Shown piece by piece: positions 34,661-46,094 of a stretch of 64,000 bases of DNA (positions within the stretch are counted from its first letter, which is position 1; every line of letters begins with the position of its first letter). Under the pieces are notes generated by a model. The model was not told the origin of the DNA. It was given only the letters and a program-made list of their open reading frames with translations, and made no database searches. A program made the position numbers and the translations under genes. The DNA comes from Glutamicibacter sp. PS (GTDB lineage: Bacteria; Actinomycetota; Actinomycetes; Actinomycetales; Micrococcaceae), in NCBI GenBank assembly GCA_031317595.1, contig JANCMB010000001.1, forward strand, positions 124,001 through 188,000, in the 5' to 3' direction.

Positions 34661-35626
34661 GTGAAACGGCAACTGCATAACCGGGCGCTGATCCCGGACC
34701 TTCTTTTGATCGGCGTGGCCATGATCTGGGGAGGAAGCTACCTCGCGGCCAAGCACCTCGTGGCCGCCACCGACGTGGAAACGGCGCTGACTCTGCGCTA
34801 TGCCATGGCCTTTGCCGGCATGTTGGGCTATATTGCGTGGCGTCGCGGTGCATGGCGCATCTCGCGGCGCACCGTACTTATTGGTGGAGGCTTAGGGCTG
34901 AGCCAGGCGGCGATCCTCTGGTTGGAAACCGCGGGTGTCGGTCTAACCAGTGCCACGAACGCGGGACTACTGATTAGCCTGAGTCTGATTTTCACCCCAT
35001 TGTTGGAAGTGATGGTGTTGCGCCGTGCCTTACCTGGCCGTTTCTATCTTCTGGCCCTAATGGCCATGGTCGGGGCCATGTTTCTATCTAGCGGCGCGGA
35101 ACTGCGTGCCCCAGGAACTGGGGATCTGTTGGTGCTCACGGCTGCGGTGGTCCGCGCGCTGCACGTGACAGCGACGGCCAAACTGCTCCGTGCCAACGAC
35201 GATCTCCCACAGATCGTGACCCTGCAGATCCTTGTCGGCTTTCTACTCTTTTTAGCGTTGGCTGCTCCGCGGCTTGCCACTACTCTTCCGCGGCTCGGAG
35301 CCGAATCGTGGCTCAACGCCATTTTTCTGGGCTTGGCCTGTAGCGTCTTCGCATTCCTGGTGCAGGCGTGGGCCGTGCGGCGAAGTTCGGCGGCCCGAGC
35401 GAGTCTGCTGATGGGCACGGAGCCGGTATGGGCGGTAGTCATTGGACTAAGCCTCGGCGGAGAACACGTTACAGGTATACAGGGGCTGGGCATTGTGCTG
35501 GTGATGAGTGCGACCATGCTTGGCGCCCGCGTCGAGCGATTGGCCAGAGAGCAACGGTTGCGCAGGCTAATGCCGAGGGGCCACCCATCAATAACTACGG
35601 AACATTTAGCCGAGCACGAGGGGTGA
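34661..35626 (+). CDS. EamA/DMT family transporter
   Basis: A membrane protein of about 321 residues with ten predicted helices in two EamA repeats (first helix LIPDLLLIGVAMIWGGSYLA; second repeat from about FLGLACSVFAFLVQAWAVRR). GTG 34661 is chosen as start because it leaves a short N-terminal tail before helix 1; a TTG at 34625 would add 12 residues. Family members export metabolites or drugs. The divergent LysR gene suggests metabolite-induced expression. The ribosome site is weak, so the start is uncertain. Confidence 0.85.
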   Translation: MKRQLHNRALIPDLLLIGVAMIWGGSYLAAKHLVAATDVETALTLRYAMAFAGMLGYIAWRRGAWRISRRTVLIGGGLGLSQAAILWLETAGVGLTSATNAGLLISLSLIFTPLLEVMVLRRALPGRFYLLALMAMVGAMFLSSGAELRAPGTGDLLVLTAAVVRALHVTATAKLLRANDDLPQIVTLQILVGFLLFLALAAPRLATTLPRLGAESWLNAIFLGLACSVFAFLVQAWAVRRSSAARASLLMGTEPVWAVVIGLSLGGEHVTGIQGLGIVLVMSATMLGARVERLAREQRLRRLMPRGHPSITTEHLAEHEG

Positions 35627-35663
35627 AACCCGCGTAGCGTTGGGTCAATGCACCCAAGCGCAA

Positions 35664-35706
35664 ACGGCGGCCGCGCACAGCAGGGTGTGCTGTGTTCGGC
35701 CGCCGT
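35664..35706. terminator. Bidirectional hairpin terminator between the EamA gene and trmB
   Basis: ACGGCGGCCG (35664-35673) pairs with CGGCCGCCGT (35697-35706), enclosing CACAGCA paired with TGCTGTG. It serves two convergent genes. Confidence 0.8.
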
Positions 35707-35728
35707 CGGGCGTCGTTACCTGGGTGGG

Positions 35729-36547
35729 CTAATTCCTGGTGTAGGCCAGATCGAAGATCAACCGACCGGCCTTGAGCGCCTTGCCCTCAAAACTGGTCAG
35801 CACACGGCGTTCGAAGCGGGGGGCCCACCCGCCCTGCTTGTCCAAGTACTCCGGATCGGCTTCGCGGTTCTCCAGACCTTGGCGGTACACCGTGGTCAGG
35901 CTACTCTCGAGTCCTGCATGATGACCTGGGAATTGATTTTCGAAGGCCGGGTGCGCCTCAAGAACCTCACGCATCTGCTCCGCATAATTCGACCAGTCGG
36001 TGGCAAGACGCAGGGTGCCGCCGGGCTTGAGTACCCGGGCGACCTTATCGAGGAATGATTCCTTGATCAGGCGGCGCTTGTGGTGTCGCGGTTTGTGCCA
36101 TGGGTCGGAGAAGAAGATCCAGATTTCATCGGCACTTGCCGGCTCGAGCACGGTTTCGAGTACTTCCGGGGCATTGGCCTGAATCGCACGAACATTCTCG
36201 AGTTCAAAGGCCTCGACCTTCAACATGAGCTGTGCCAGCCCGGGCCGATATACCTCGACGGCCAGGTAATTACTCTCCGGGTCTTCCTTGGCGGCATTGG
36301 CAATGCACTCGCCCAGACCGCTTCCGATCTCAACGATGAGCTTGGCCTCTCGGCCAAAGGTTTGCGTAGCGTCCAGGCGGAAATCTTCGGCGACCGAGGT
36401 GTCGGCGATTTTGCGTGGGGGCTCGATGACGTACTGCTCGGCGTTGCGTTCCCACGCCTTGGCGCGACGGCCCTGCAGGCGGTTGCCGCGGCGGACAAAG
36501 GAGACCGGTTCGGAACGGTACAGTTCGGGGTCGATGGGTTCAGTCAT
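35729..36547 (-). CDS. trmB: tRNA (guanine-N7-)-methyltransferase
   Basis: A 272-residue SAM-dependent enzyme that methylates G46 of tRNA. The SAM-binding loop is IVEIGSGLGECIA and the family catalytic signature is IWIFFSDPWHKPRHHKRRLI. It carries an N-terminal extension of about 60 residues, usual in Actinobacteria. It starts 28 bases after the end of the polysaccharide deacetylase gene on the same strand. Confidence 0.95.
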   Translation of the reverse strand: MTEPIDPELYRSEPVSFVRRGNRLQGRRAKAWERNAEQYVIEPPRKIADTSVAEDFRLDATQTFGREAKLIVEIGSGLGECIANAAKEDPESNYLAVEVYRPGLAQLMLKVEAFELENVRAIQANAPEVLETVLEPASADEIWIFFSDPWHKPRHHKRRLIKESFLDKVARVLKPGGTLRLATDWSNYAEQMREVLEAHPAFENQFPGHHAGLESSLTTVYRQGLENREADPEYLDKQGGWAPRFERRVLTSFEGKALKAGRLIFDLAYTRN

Positions 36548-36574
36548 GATGCGTTAATCCTATCGGAGCCGCGG

Positions 36575-38044
36575 CTAGGACTTCGGGTGTTCACCGCGGA
36601 AGTACGCCTTACCGGCGGTGAGCTTGGAATGAGCGAACAGCGTGTCAATGCGCACCGGTGTGTATCCATCGGCCTTAAGCTTCTTGATCAATTCCGGCAC
36701 GGCCTTGACGGTACTTTCGTGAATGTCGTGCATTAGGATCACTGACCCGGGCTTGATCTCGGCCATCGCGTTGTCCACGGTCTTCTTCGAATTGCGGTGG
36801 CGCCAGTCTTCGGTGTCAACGTCCCAGATGATGAGCGGTGTCGTGCTCAGCCGATCGACCTGCTTATTGTGTGCTCCATAGGGTGGACGCATCACGGTGG
36901 AGGAGGCACCAATAGCGTCGGAGATGGCCGCGTCGGTCGACTGTAGCTCCTTGGACACCTGCTCCTTGCTCAACCCGCTAAGCGACCGGTGCGTGTAGGT
37001 ATGGTTGCCAATCTGATGTCCCTCGGCGGCCATGCGCTTGAGGAACTTCTGCCGAGTCTTGGCGTTTGGACCGACGACGAAGAAGGTGGCCGGAACCTGC
37101 GCTTCCTTGAGGGTATCGAGAAGCACCCCTGTCTTCGGTCCGGGACCGTCATCGAAGGTCAACGCAACGCATTTGGTGCGGCGGCAATCCACTGCCGGTT
37201 CCGCGGTTGCCTCAGACGGTGAGGCGCTTTCGGTGGACTCTTGCTCCTCGGCATCGTCATCCTGCGGCGAGTCGTCGCTGAGAATAGCCTGTTGGGCCTG
37301 GCGTCCATAATCCGAAAGCAACGCCTTGATACGGCTGGAAGGCAAGGTCAACGTGACACTGCCGACGGATCCCGGAGCGATGCTGTATTCATCGGCCCGC
37401 ACAATGAGATCACCATTTGCGCCGAACTGAAGGTCATCGAGCACTTCCTCGGGAAGCTGATCATGAGGCAGGATCGTGGTGTTCTTCGTCCGGGTGGCTT
37501 CCTCGGCCAGCATGGCCTTCACATGATCCCAAGCTTCTGAACTCGAAAAAAGCTCCTCGGTGTCGATCCGGCGATCCTCAGGCACGGAGAACCACTGGGT
37601 CGCAAAGCTTTCGCTCCCTGAAGCACCGGCGAACTCATAGGTGTCCCGTGAAACACCCAAGATGGCCTCGCTCGCGGCGGTCACCTTCGCGCTGACGTTA
37701 AGTTCGCCGGCGAAGTCCGTGCCGCGGACCGCAGAATCCCGGTGCTCATTCACGTAGGCGCGTATTTGAGCTTCAACCGCGCCACGCGACGCGTTGGTAA
37801 TACCCGGGTGCTCGGCCAACTCAATGTGCGATGTGTAGAGGTGCAAGGTCTCGTTGGTGTTCGAGACCCGGTTCAGGCCCGCTAACGGTGCCCCCGAGTT
37901 GTCGGCGGTTGAGCTGGCGGAGGTGCTGGGCAGGTCCTGTCCCTCGGCAGGCGACCGGGTTGCGGAGGCACAGCTGGACAGGGTGAGGCAGGTGGCGGTG
38001 AGCAGCGCGAGGGCGCGCGGCATTGCCTGAGAAACGGAAGGCAT
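36575..38044 (-). CDS. Lipoprotein polysaccharide deacetylase with N-terminal DUF3298-like domain
   Basis: A 489-residue surface enzyme. The start at 38044 gives a lipoprotein signal (MPSVSQAMPRALALL, lipobox LSSC near residue 27); a longer ORF from 38104 adds an unlikely leader. Residues about 60-290 resemble the RsiV/DUF3298 type of domain. The C-terminal half is a NodB homology domain: VALTFDDGPGP (Asp-Asp), HQIGNHTYTHRSLS (His-His), MRPPYGAHN, IIWDVDTEDW and ILMHDIH. Such enzymes remove N-acetyl groups from peptidoglycan or other glycans; the substrate here is not known. Confidence 0.88.
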   Translation of the reverse strand: MPSVSQAMPRALALLTATCLTLSSCASATRSPAEGQDLPSTSASSTADNSGAPLAGLNRVSNTNETLHLYTSHIELAEHPGITNASRGAVEAQIRAYVNEHRDSAVRGTDFAGELNVSAKVTAASEAILGVSRDTYEFAGASGSESFATQWFSVPEDRRIDTEELFSSSEAWDHVKAMLAEEATRTKNTTILPHDQLPEEVLDDLQFGANGDLIVRADEYSIAPGSVGSVTLTLPSSRIKALLSDYGRQAQQAILSDDSPQDDDAEEQESTESASPSEATAEPAVDCRRTKCVALTFDDGPGPKTGVLLDTLKEAQVPATFFVVGPNAKTRQKFLKRMAAEGHQIGNHTYTHRSLSGLSKEQVSKELQSTDAAISDAIGASSTVMRPPYGAHNKQVDRLSTTPLIIWDVDTEDWRHRNSKKTVDNAMAEIKPGSVILMHDIHESTVKAVPELIKKLKADGYTPVRIDTLFAHSKLTAGKAYFRGEHPKS

Positions 38045-38191
38045 GTATTCCAGTGTCAACCGCTGCGTGGCTCTTCCCGAACCGAAACGGCCTGACACGA
38101 TCAATCGTTAACGAGACGTTATCAAAAGGTCAGGGTTTAGTGGGGGCGGTCACTGATAGACGTCAGGTTCAGCGGCTGGAAGAATGAATTT

Positions 38192-38602
38192 ATGACTGAT
38201 TTAGTGCGGGGAATCCTGAACGTTATTTGGCTACTCTTCGGCGGCTTGTGGTTGGCCTTGGGCTACATGCTGGCCGGCGTCATCTGTTGCCTACTGATCG
38301 TGACCATTCCCTTTGGCATTGCGTCGTTCCGGATTGCCGGCTATGCTCTTTGGCCTTTCGGGCGCACCGTCGTGGATCGGGGACCGGTGGGGGCATTCTC
38401 GACGTTGGGAAACGTGATCTGGGTGATCTTCGCCGGGATTTGGATCGCCATCAGCCACGTGGTCACCGCGATCCCGATGTTTATCTCGATCATTGGCATT
38501 CCGCTGGGCATCGCGAATCTCAAGATGATTCCGGTGTCCTTGATGCCCCTGGGCAAGGTCATCGTGCCCTCCGACTACTACATTGGTAGCTTGCGCCGCT
38601 AA
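38192..38602 (+). CDS. YccF domain-containing membrane protein
   Basis: A 136-residue protein with two YccF repeats, each a pair of hydrophobic helices followed by a conserved segment (IVTIPFGIASFRIAGYALWP and IGIPLGIANLKMIPVSLMP). The family is widespread and its function is unknown. It is divergent from the deacetylase gene. Confidence 0.88.
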   Translation: MTDLVRGILNVIWLLFGGLWLALGYMLAGVICCLLIVTIPFGIASFRIAGYALWPFGRTVVDRGPVGAFSTLGNVIWVIFAGIWIAISHVVTAIPMFISIIGIPLGIANLKMIPVSLMPLGKVIVPSDYYIGSLRR

Positions 38603-38683
38603 GAAAATCCGGCTCAAATCTCCACGCTAGCCAGCACCGCGCTCAGGCGACAGACTAGTGCTAGTTAGGCGAGGAGGCTGAGC

Positions 38684-41104
38684 ATGGATTTGATTGAACT
38701 GGCGAATGCCACCGATATGACGCTGGTCGGTGGCAAAGCCACCGGGCTTGCCGCGCTCATTGCCGCGGGAGAAAAAGTTCCGGCGGGGTTTGTGATTACC
38801 ACACGGGCCTACCAGCGCGATGAACTGCCCGAAGCGCAGATTCTGCACTGGTGGGCCACTCATTGTGGAGGTCAGCCGGTCGCGGTACGATCCTCGGCGA
38901 CGGCCGAAGATCTCGATGATGCAAGCTTTGCCGGACTGCAGGACACCACCTTGGGGGTCCGTGAACCGGACGAGCTACTGGAGGCCATACGCAGCTGCTG
39001 GAGCTCGTTGACCAGTGAACGTGCCAGCGCCTACCGCGAGCGCATGCGTCCAGGGACACCGCCACCGATGATGGCAGTTGTGGTGCAGCAGATGGTGGAC
39101 GCTTCGGTGGCTGGCGTGCTTTTTACGGCTGATCCGCTCACCGGATTACGTAGCCGACAGGTGGTCGACGCCGTCGCCGGGCTTGGCGACGCGGTCGTAC
39201 AGGGCACCGTGGAAGCCGACCACGCCACCCTGGACGATGGTCAGGTGCCCCAGCCGATCGGATGCCTGCGTACCGCGCATCTAGAAGAGCTACAACGTGC
39301 AGGACGCCGTATCGAAGCCGCTCTCGGTAGCGAGCAGGATATTGAGTTTGCCTTCGACCATGAAGGCACACTGTGGTTATTGCAGTCGCGGGCCATTACG
39401 ACCCTTTACCCATTGCCAGCCACCGACGATGGCCAGTTGCATGTGTATCTCGAGGTCGGGCACATGCAGGGCTTGCGCAACCCGGTCACCCCCATGGGGG
39501 CCGAACTGCTCAGTAGGGCAGTAACCGCCATGGGAGGGGCGTTCTCCGATGTGCTCGAGCGCATGATGGTCTTTGCCGGTGGCCGCATGTACCTCGACAT
39601 GACGTTCATGTTCCGTAGCGATCGGATGCGTCAGAATCTCCCGCAACTTTTCGAGATCTACGGTTCGGATCCTCGCGTCGCTGAGCAGCTCATGGAGCAC
39701 CCCGAACTGCAGGCTCGTCGCGCACCCTTGCGCGCAAGGCTTCGTGCCGTCCCCTTGATACTGCGTCTTGTGGCGCTCGCACCGAGCACGCTGACCGGAG
39801 TTATCCGAGCGCTGTTGCAACCCGAATGGGGACGACGAAGAGCTTTCCAGGCACCGATTCTTTCGGATGCGCCGCACGGCGAGAGCCTGGAAGATGTGCT
39901 CAATGCGGCCGAGCAGGCTCAAGACTTGGTGATGCGTCGTGGGATGTGGCAGATGCTACCTGCGCTTTACGGTGGGCTAGCGGCCGCGGCCCTCGCCGAA
40001 TTCTTGCTTCGCGGCATTGCCGAGCCCGGAGAAATGGACCTGACCAAGGGCGGCATGCCGCATAATCCCACCACCGGTATGGATCTTCAATTGTGGCAGT
40101 TGGCGCAACGTGTCAGGGCGCATGAAGATCTTTTCGCTGATCGTGAGCCCGAGGACCTAGCGTCACAGTGGCGTCAAGGCGCATTGCCCGCCATCGGCTT
40201 GGAGGACTTCTTAGCGCGTTTCGGGCACCGCTGTGCACAGGAAGTCGATGCTGGTATTGCGCGCTGGCGTGAGGATCCGGCGCCGGTATTCGCTGCCATC
40301 ACCGGCTATCTGCAGTTGCAGGACTTGACCCAGGCGCCTGATGCACGTTTTGCCCGGGCCGCAGCCGTTGCTGAGTCGACGATCGATGAACTCGAGCGCC
40401 GTGCCCGCGCACAGGGTAGAACCCTGCGCGGGGCAGCGGCCAAATGGTTGCTTCGGCGAAGCCGGCGGTTGGCGGGGCTACGTGAGTGGCCGAAATTCGC
40501 CTGGGTGCAGTCCATCGAGCAGGGGCGAAACTATCTGCTGGAACTGGGAGAACGTCTTGTTCAACGTGATGTGCTCGAAGCGACCGAGGACATTTTCTAT
40601 CTAGAGCTCGATCAGGCTCGGCGTGCCGTGGCCGGCGAATCCCAGATGGAAGCGGTGGCTAGCGCCCGGGCGTCCTATGAGCGTGAAATGCGCCGGGTTA
40701 GGGTCCCCGCCGTGTTGCTGAGCGACGGTAGCACCCCGGAGTCGACTCCCGAGATGAACGGAGCAACGATTCGAGGACGTGCCGCTGCGCCGGGGCGTGT
40801 CACTGGACCAGCGCGCGTGGTCACCGACCCCAGAACGGCCCGCGTGCTGCCGGGAGAAATTCTGGTCGCGCCAACTACCGATCCCGGGTGGACTCCGCTG
40901 TTCATGACTGCTGCCGGATTAGTTTCCGAAACCGGTTCACCGATGGCCCATGGGCCCACAGTCGCTCGCGAATACGGGATTCCGGCGGTTATTGGCATTA
41001 CGGATGCCACGCACAGAATCGCTACCGGCGACATGCTCAGTATCGATGGCACACACGGAACGGTTGAAATTCTCGATAGTTCGCCGGTGGGGGATGGGGC
41101 CTAG
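38684..41104 (+). CDS. PEP/pyruvate-binding phosphotransferase, rifampin phosphotransferase-like
   Basis: An 806-residue ATP-grasp plus phosphohistidine enzyme. The N-terminal PPDK-type domain has LVGGKATGLAALI, VPAGFVITT and VRSSATAEDLDDASFAGLQD; the C-terminal swivelling domain has ETGSPMAHGPTVAREYGIPA, with the phosphorylatable histidine near residue 756. This order matches rifampin phosphotransferases, which inactivate the drug with ATP, but also uncharacterised PEP-synthase relatives. It is shorter than typical (about 865 residues), with about 60 residues missing between ITTRAYQ and the VRSSATAED motif. The ATG follows GAGGAGG. I find no rifamycin-associated element upstream. Confidence 0.82.
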   Translation: MDLIELANATDMTLVGGKATGLAALIAAGEKVPAGFVITTRAYQRDELPEAQILHWWATHCGGQPVAVRSSATAEDLDDASFAGLQDTTLGVREPDELLEAIRSCWSSLTSERASAYRERMRPGTPPPMMAVVVQQMVDASVAGVLFTADPLTGLRSRQVVDAVAGLGDAVVQGTVEADHATLDDGQVPQPIGCLRTAHLEELQRAGRRIEAALGSEQDIEFAFDHEGTLWLLQSRAITTLYPLPATDDGQLHVYLEVGHMQGLRNPVTPMGAELLSRAVTAMGGAFSDVLERMMVFAGGRMYLDMTFMFRSDRMRQNLPQLFEIYGSDPRVAEQLMEHPELQARRAPLRARLRAVPLILRLVALAPSTLTGVIRALLQPEWGRRRAFQAPILSDAPHGESLEDVLNAAEQAQDLVMRRGMWQMLPALYGGLAAAALAEFLLRGIAEPGEMDLTKGGMPHNPTTGMDLQLWQLAQRVRAHEDLFADREPEDLASQWRQGALPAIGLEDFLARFGHRCAQEVDAGIARWREDPAPVFAAITGYLQLQDLTQAPDARFARAAAVAESTIDELERRARAQGRTLRGAAAKWLLRRSRRLAGLREWPKFAWVQSIEQGRNYLLELGERLVQRDVLEATEDIFYLELDQARRAVAGESQMEAVASARASYEREMRRVRVPAVLLSDGSTPESTPEMNGATIRGRAAAPGRVTGPARVVTDPRTARVLPGEILVAPTTDPGWTPLFMTAAGLVSETGSPMAHGPTVAREYGIPAVIGITDATHRIATGDMLSIDGTHGTVEILDSSPVGDGA

Positions 41105-41169
41105 ATCAGGCAGGCCGTGTCGCAGCGAATAAGTTTGCGTCCCGTGGGAATATAGACACGAAATGCAGA

Positions 41170-41190
41170 GTTGAGTTAAGTAGACTCAAG
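41170..41190. promoter_or_regulatory. HAIR element (HspR operator) upstream of clpB
   Basis: GTTGAGT-N7-ACTCAAG, 13 of 14 consensus positions, 34 bases before the clpB start. Confidence 0.92.
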
Positions 41191-41224
41191 TTTATGGGTT
41201 CACCCCACTAAGGAAAGGATGCGC

Positions 41225-43810
<2,586 letters not shown>

Positions 43811-43828
43811 CGGGTTCTTACTCGCTCA

Positions 43829-43858
43829 GGCGGGGCAGGGTGTTAGCTCTGCTCCGCC
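43829..43858. terminator. Hairpin between clpB and the convergent septum-formation gene
   Basis: GGCGGGGCAG (43829-43838) pairs with CTGCTCCGCC (43849-43858), with one G-T pair. It overlaps the 3' end of the minus-strand gene. Confidence 0.55.
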
Positions 43859-44436
43859 TCCGGCAACAACGAACTGCGTACGGTTCCGGAATTCAGGCTC
43901 AGGAAACAGGAGACGAGGCGGTCACCTTCGGACCAGGTGCTCTGCGAAGGGCGCGAAAAATGGTACGTCCACGTGGAATCCAGGCCCGCGGACGGGTCGA
44001 TGGCCACCGACTTGCACAGGTCTTCGGATTCGGTGAGCAGCGCGTCGGCTCCGGGGAAACTCTCATGCTCCAAGGTGAAGGTGCCGATCAGTTGAGCGTT
44101 ATGCGAGCTGTCACAGGTCACCACGGTCTGCAGATCTAATGGGCCGGTGAACCCACGCAGACAGTCCCCGACGATTAACTGCTCGGGCGGCATCTCGGTG
44201 GCAATGACACCGTCGAGGCCGGGCCGCTCATTGCGGGGTACTTCCAGGGCTCCGGGGTCTACGGTGGGGGTGAGGAACTGAAGGATCACATAGACCAAAG
44301 CGGCACTGAGAGCTACCACCGCGACGATTAAAAGAAACCACTGTCCGATGCGACGATTGGGGTGCTCCTGTTCGGGCGGCCCGGGCTGGAGCGCCGGCAG
44401 CGCCGCCTTGGGCTCTGGCAGGTTCTCTTCGGCCAC
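43843..44436 (-). CDS. Septum formation family membrane protein
   Basis: A 197-residue protein with a proline-rich cytoplasmic N-terminus, one transmembrane helix (WFLLIVAVVALSAALVYVIL, about residues 33-52) and an extracytoplasmic domain with the conserved cysteines of the septum-formation family (VGDCLRGF, VVTCDSSHNAQLIGTF, EDLCKSVA, RLVSCFLSL). The family is named for an actinobacterial septum protein, but its biochemical role is not established. It is convergent with clpB and divergent from DUF3073. Confidence 0.82.
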   Translation of the reverse strand: MAEENLPEPKAALPALQPGPPEQEHPNRRIGQWFLLIVAVVALSAALVYVILQFLTPTVDPGALEVPRNERPGLDGVIATEMPPEQLIVGDCLRGFTGPLDLQTVVTCDSSHNAQLIGTFTLEHESFPGADALLTESEDLCKSVAIDPSAGLDSTWTYHFSRPSQSTWSEGDRLVSCFLSLNSGTVRSSLLPEAEQS

Positions 44437-44533
44437 CGGGTCGGCTCCTTCATGGTTGTCGAGCGAGCTATGTCACATACAAAACATAGTCAGTGGACTA
44501 ATACCAAGTCTAGCCGCTACGTCACGTGTTGCG

Positions 44534-44552
44534 TTCAGCGGACGTCGCTGAA
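44534..44552. promoter_or_regulatory. Inverted repeat in the septum-formation/DUF3073 divergent region
   Basis: TTCAGCG and CGCTGAA form a perfect 7-base inverted repeat around GACGT. It is a candidate operator for one or both divergent genes. Confidence 0.45.
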
Positions 44553-44593
44553 TCGTGTTAACCTTTAATTACGAAAGAACTGATCACATATTC

Positions 44594-44647
44594 GGGGGCC
44601 TCTACCAATTAGGTAGACCACCTCCCGACTCTACTGAAAAGAGGGGG
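44594..44647 (+). promoter_or_regulatory. Structured leader upstream of the DUF3073 gene
   Basis: TCTACC-AATTA-GGTAGA (44601-44617) forms a hairpin that can be extended by GGGGG (44594-44598) with CCTCC (44621-44625). The same CCTCCC can instead pair with the ribosome site GAGGGGG (44641-44647). The two pairings exclude each other, which would suit translational control. Confidence 0.4.
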
Positions 44648-44654
44648 TCACGCC

Positions 44655-44876
44655 ATGGGGCGCGGCCGTCAAAAGGCTAAAGCACAACGCCAGGCGCGAG
44701 ACATTAAGTACTACTCGCCGGCGACAGATCTCTCCGCACTCGAGCGCGAACTCGGCGTGCGGCCCGATCCGCACGCGCAGGGGGTAGAACCTGCCGAGAC
44801 ATCGTATGATGACGAGGAGTACTCGGATTACGATGAGCTGGCCAAGAAGTATTCCAGCGACCCCGAAGAAGACTAA
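44655..44876 (+). CDS. DUF3073 domain-containing protein
   Basis: A 73-residue protein starting MGRGRQKAKAQRQARDIKYY, basic at the N-terminus and strongly acidic at the C-terminus (YDDEEYSDYDELAKKY). This matches the small actinobacterial DUF3073 family of unknown function. The ATG lies 8 bases after AGAGGGGG. The gene is monocistronic: a structured leader precedes it and a terminator follows. Confidence 0.92.
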   Translation: MGRGRQKAKAQRQARDIKYYSPATDLSALERELGVRPDPHAQGVEPAETSYDDEEYSDYDELAKKYSSDPEED

Positions 44877-44923
44877 GGTCTCCATACCGGGTTAGCGGAA
44901 GTTCAGCTCTTCCTTCACCTTCA

Positions 44924-44978
44924 CGACAAGCCGCAACGACTACGCTGAATTCAGCAAGGGTCGTTGCGGTCTTTGTCG
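44924..44978 (+). terminator. Terminator after the DUF3073 gene
   Basis: CGACAAGCCGCAACGAC (44924-44940) pairs with GTCGTTGCGG and TTTGTCG downstream (44961-44978), with a small bulge. Confidence 0.75.
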
Positions 44979-45009
44979 TCCCTAAATAACCGGTGCGAAA
45001 GGTCTGCGG

Positions 45010-45930
45010 ATGAACCCCCAAGAGGAACTCTCGATCCGGATGGCGCATCAGTCGGCTATCCGGTCCATGCAGCGGGTGGTCGCCGAACAAGCCCCAGCGC
45101 ACGATCCGATTCGGGCGGCCGCCGCTGTGCAGGGCTTACTCGAGGCCGGTAGGGTTCTGGTATTGACCGGGGCCGGAGTCTCTACGGATTCGGGAATTCC
45201 CGATTACCGAGGTCCCAACGGTTCCCTGCAGCGCCACCGCCCGATGACCTATCAAGAGTTCAAATACCGGCCGGAAGCTCGCCACCGCTATTGGGCCCGC
45301 GGGTTCGTGGGGTGGCGGCATATGGACTCGGCACAACCAAATAACATCCACCGCACCCTCGCGCGCTGGGAAGATGACGGAAAAATTAGCGGTATCATCA
45401 CCCAGAATGTCGACGGGCTACATCAGCAGGCCGGGTCGCGGCATGTGATCTCGGTACATGGGGACCTTGGGATTGTCCGCTGTCTCGATTGCCACGCCAG
45501 CGAGGAGCGTACGGCCCTCGATGCGCGGCTCGAAGCGGCCAATATCGGCTACCTGCAACAGGTCGATCTCGATCCCACGGCGGTGAACCCCGATGGCGAC
45601 GTGGAGTTGCCGCAGTATCTGGTGGACAAGTTCGTGATGGTGCCCTGCCTGAACTGCGGCTCCTATGCGCTTAAGCCGGATGTGGTGTACTTCGGGGAGA
45701 ACGTACCCAGCGAACGTAAGCGGCAGATTGACCTCCTCGAAGAGCGCAGCGACAGCCTGCTCGTCTTGGGGTCCTCGCTGGCGGTGATGAGCGGCTATAA
45801 GATCCTGCTGAATTTCGTGAAACGAGGACTCCCGGTCGCGCTGATCACCAACGGACACGTGCGCGGGGAACAGAAGGCGACGTGGCGTTGGCGTGAGCCG
45901 CTCGAGACGGCGTTGGCCCGACTGAGCTAG
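45010..45930 (+). CDS. Sir2 family NAD-dependent protein deacylase
   Basis: A 306-residue sirtuin. The NAD site shows LTGAGVSTDSGIPDYRGPNG and ITQNVDGLHQQAG, with the catalytic histidine in SVHGDLG. Zinc ligands are the CxxC pairs at residues 158/161 and 213/216, separated by a long insert. GSSLAVMSGYK closes the Rossmann fold. It removes acyl groups from lysines, for example on metabolic enzymes. Placed alone between two terminators, it gives no pathway clue. Confidence 0.92.
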   Translation: MNPQEELSIRMAHQSAIRSMQRVVAEQAPAHDPIRAAAAVQGLLEAGRVLVLTGAGVSTDSGIPDYRGPNGSLQRHRPMTYQEFKYRPEARHRYWARGFVGWRHMDSAQPNNIHRTLARWEDDGKISGIITQNVDGLHQQAGSRHVISVHGDLGIVRCLDCHASEERTALDARLEAANIGYLQQVDLDPTAVNPDGDVELPQYLVDKFVMVPCLNCGSYALKPDVVYFGENVPSERKRQIDLLEERSDSLLVLGSSLAVMSGYKILLNFVKRGLPVALITNGHVRGEQKATWRWREPLETALARLS

Positions 45931-46035
45931 GTCAGCGAAACTTTCCGCGCGATCACGCCCGGCGGAAGGCCTCAGAGAGGCTGGCCCTAACCGAGGCCGT
46001 GCGACGTGTTGTGGCCGATGCGCGGCGGTTAACGA

Positions 46036-46070
46036 GCGATGTGCCGCGCCCTCACGGCGCGGCACATCGC
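46036..46070. terminator. Bidirectional terminator between sirtuin and purM
   Basis: GCGATGTGCCGCGCC (46036-46050) and its exact complement at 46056-46070, with a 5-base loop. Confidence 0.88.
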
Positions 46071-46094
46071 ATGAGCCAAAGAAAAGGTGTGTAT

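Noticed and set aside
38602-38684. Rifamycin-associated element upstream of the Rph-like gene
   Set aside because: I looked for the conserved inverted repeat in the 81-base gap and found none.
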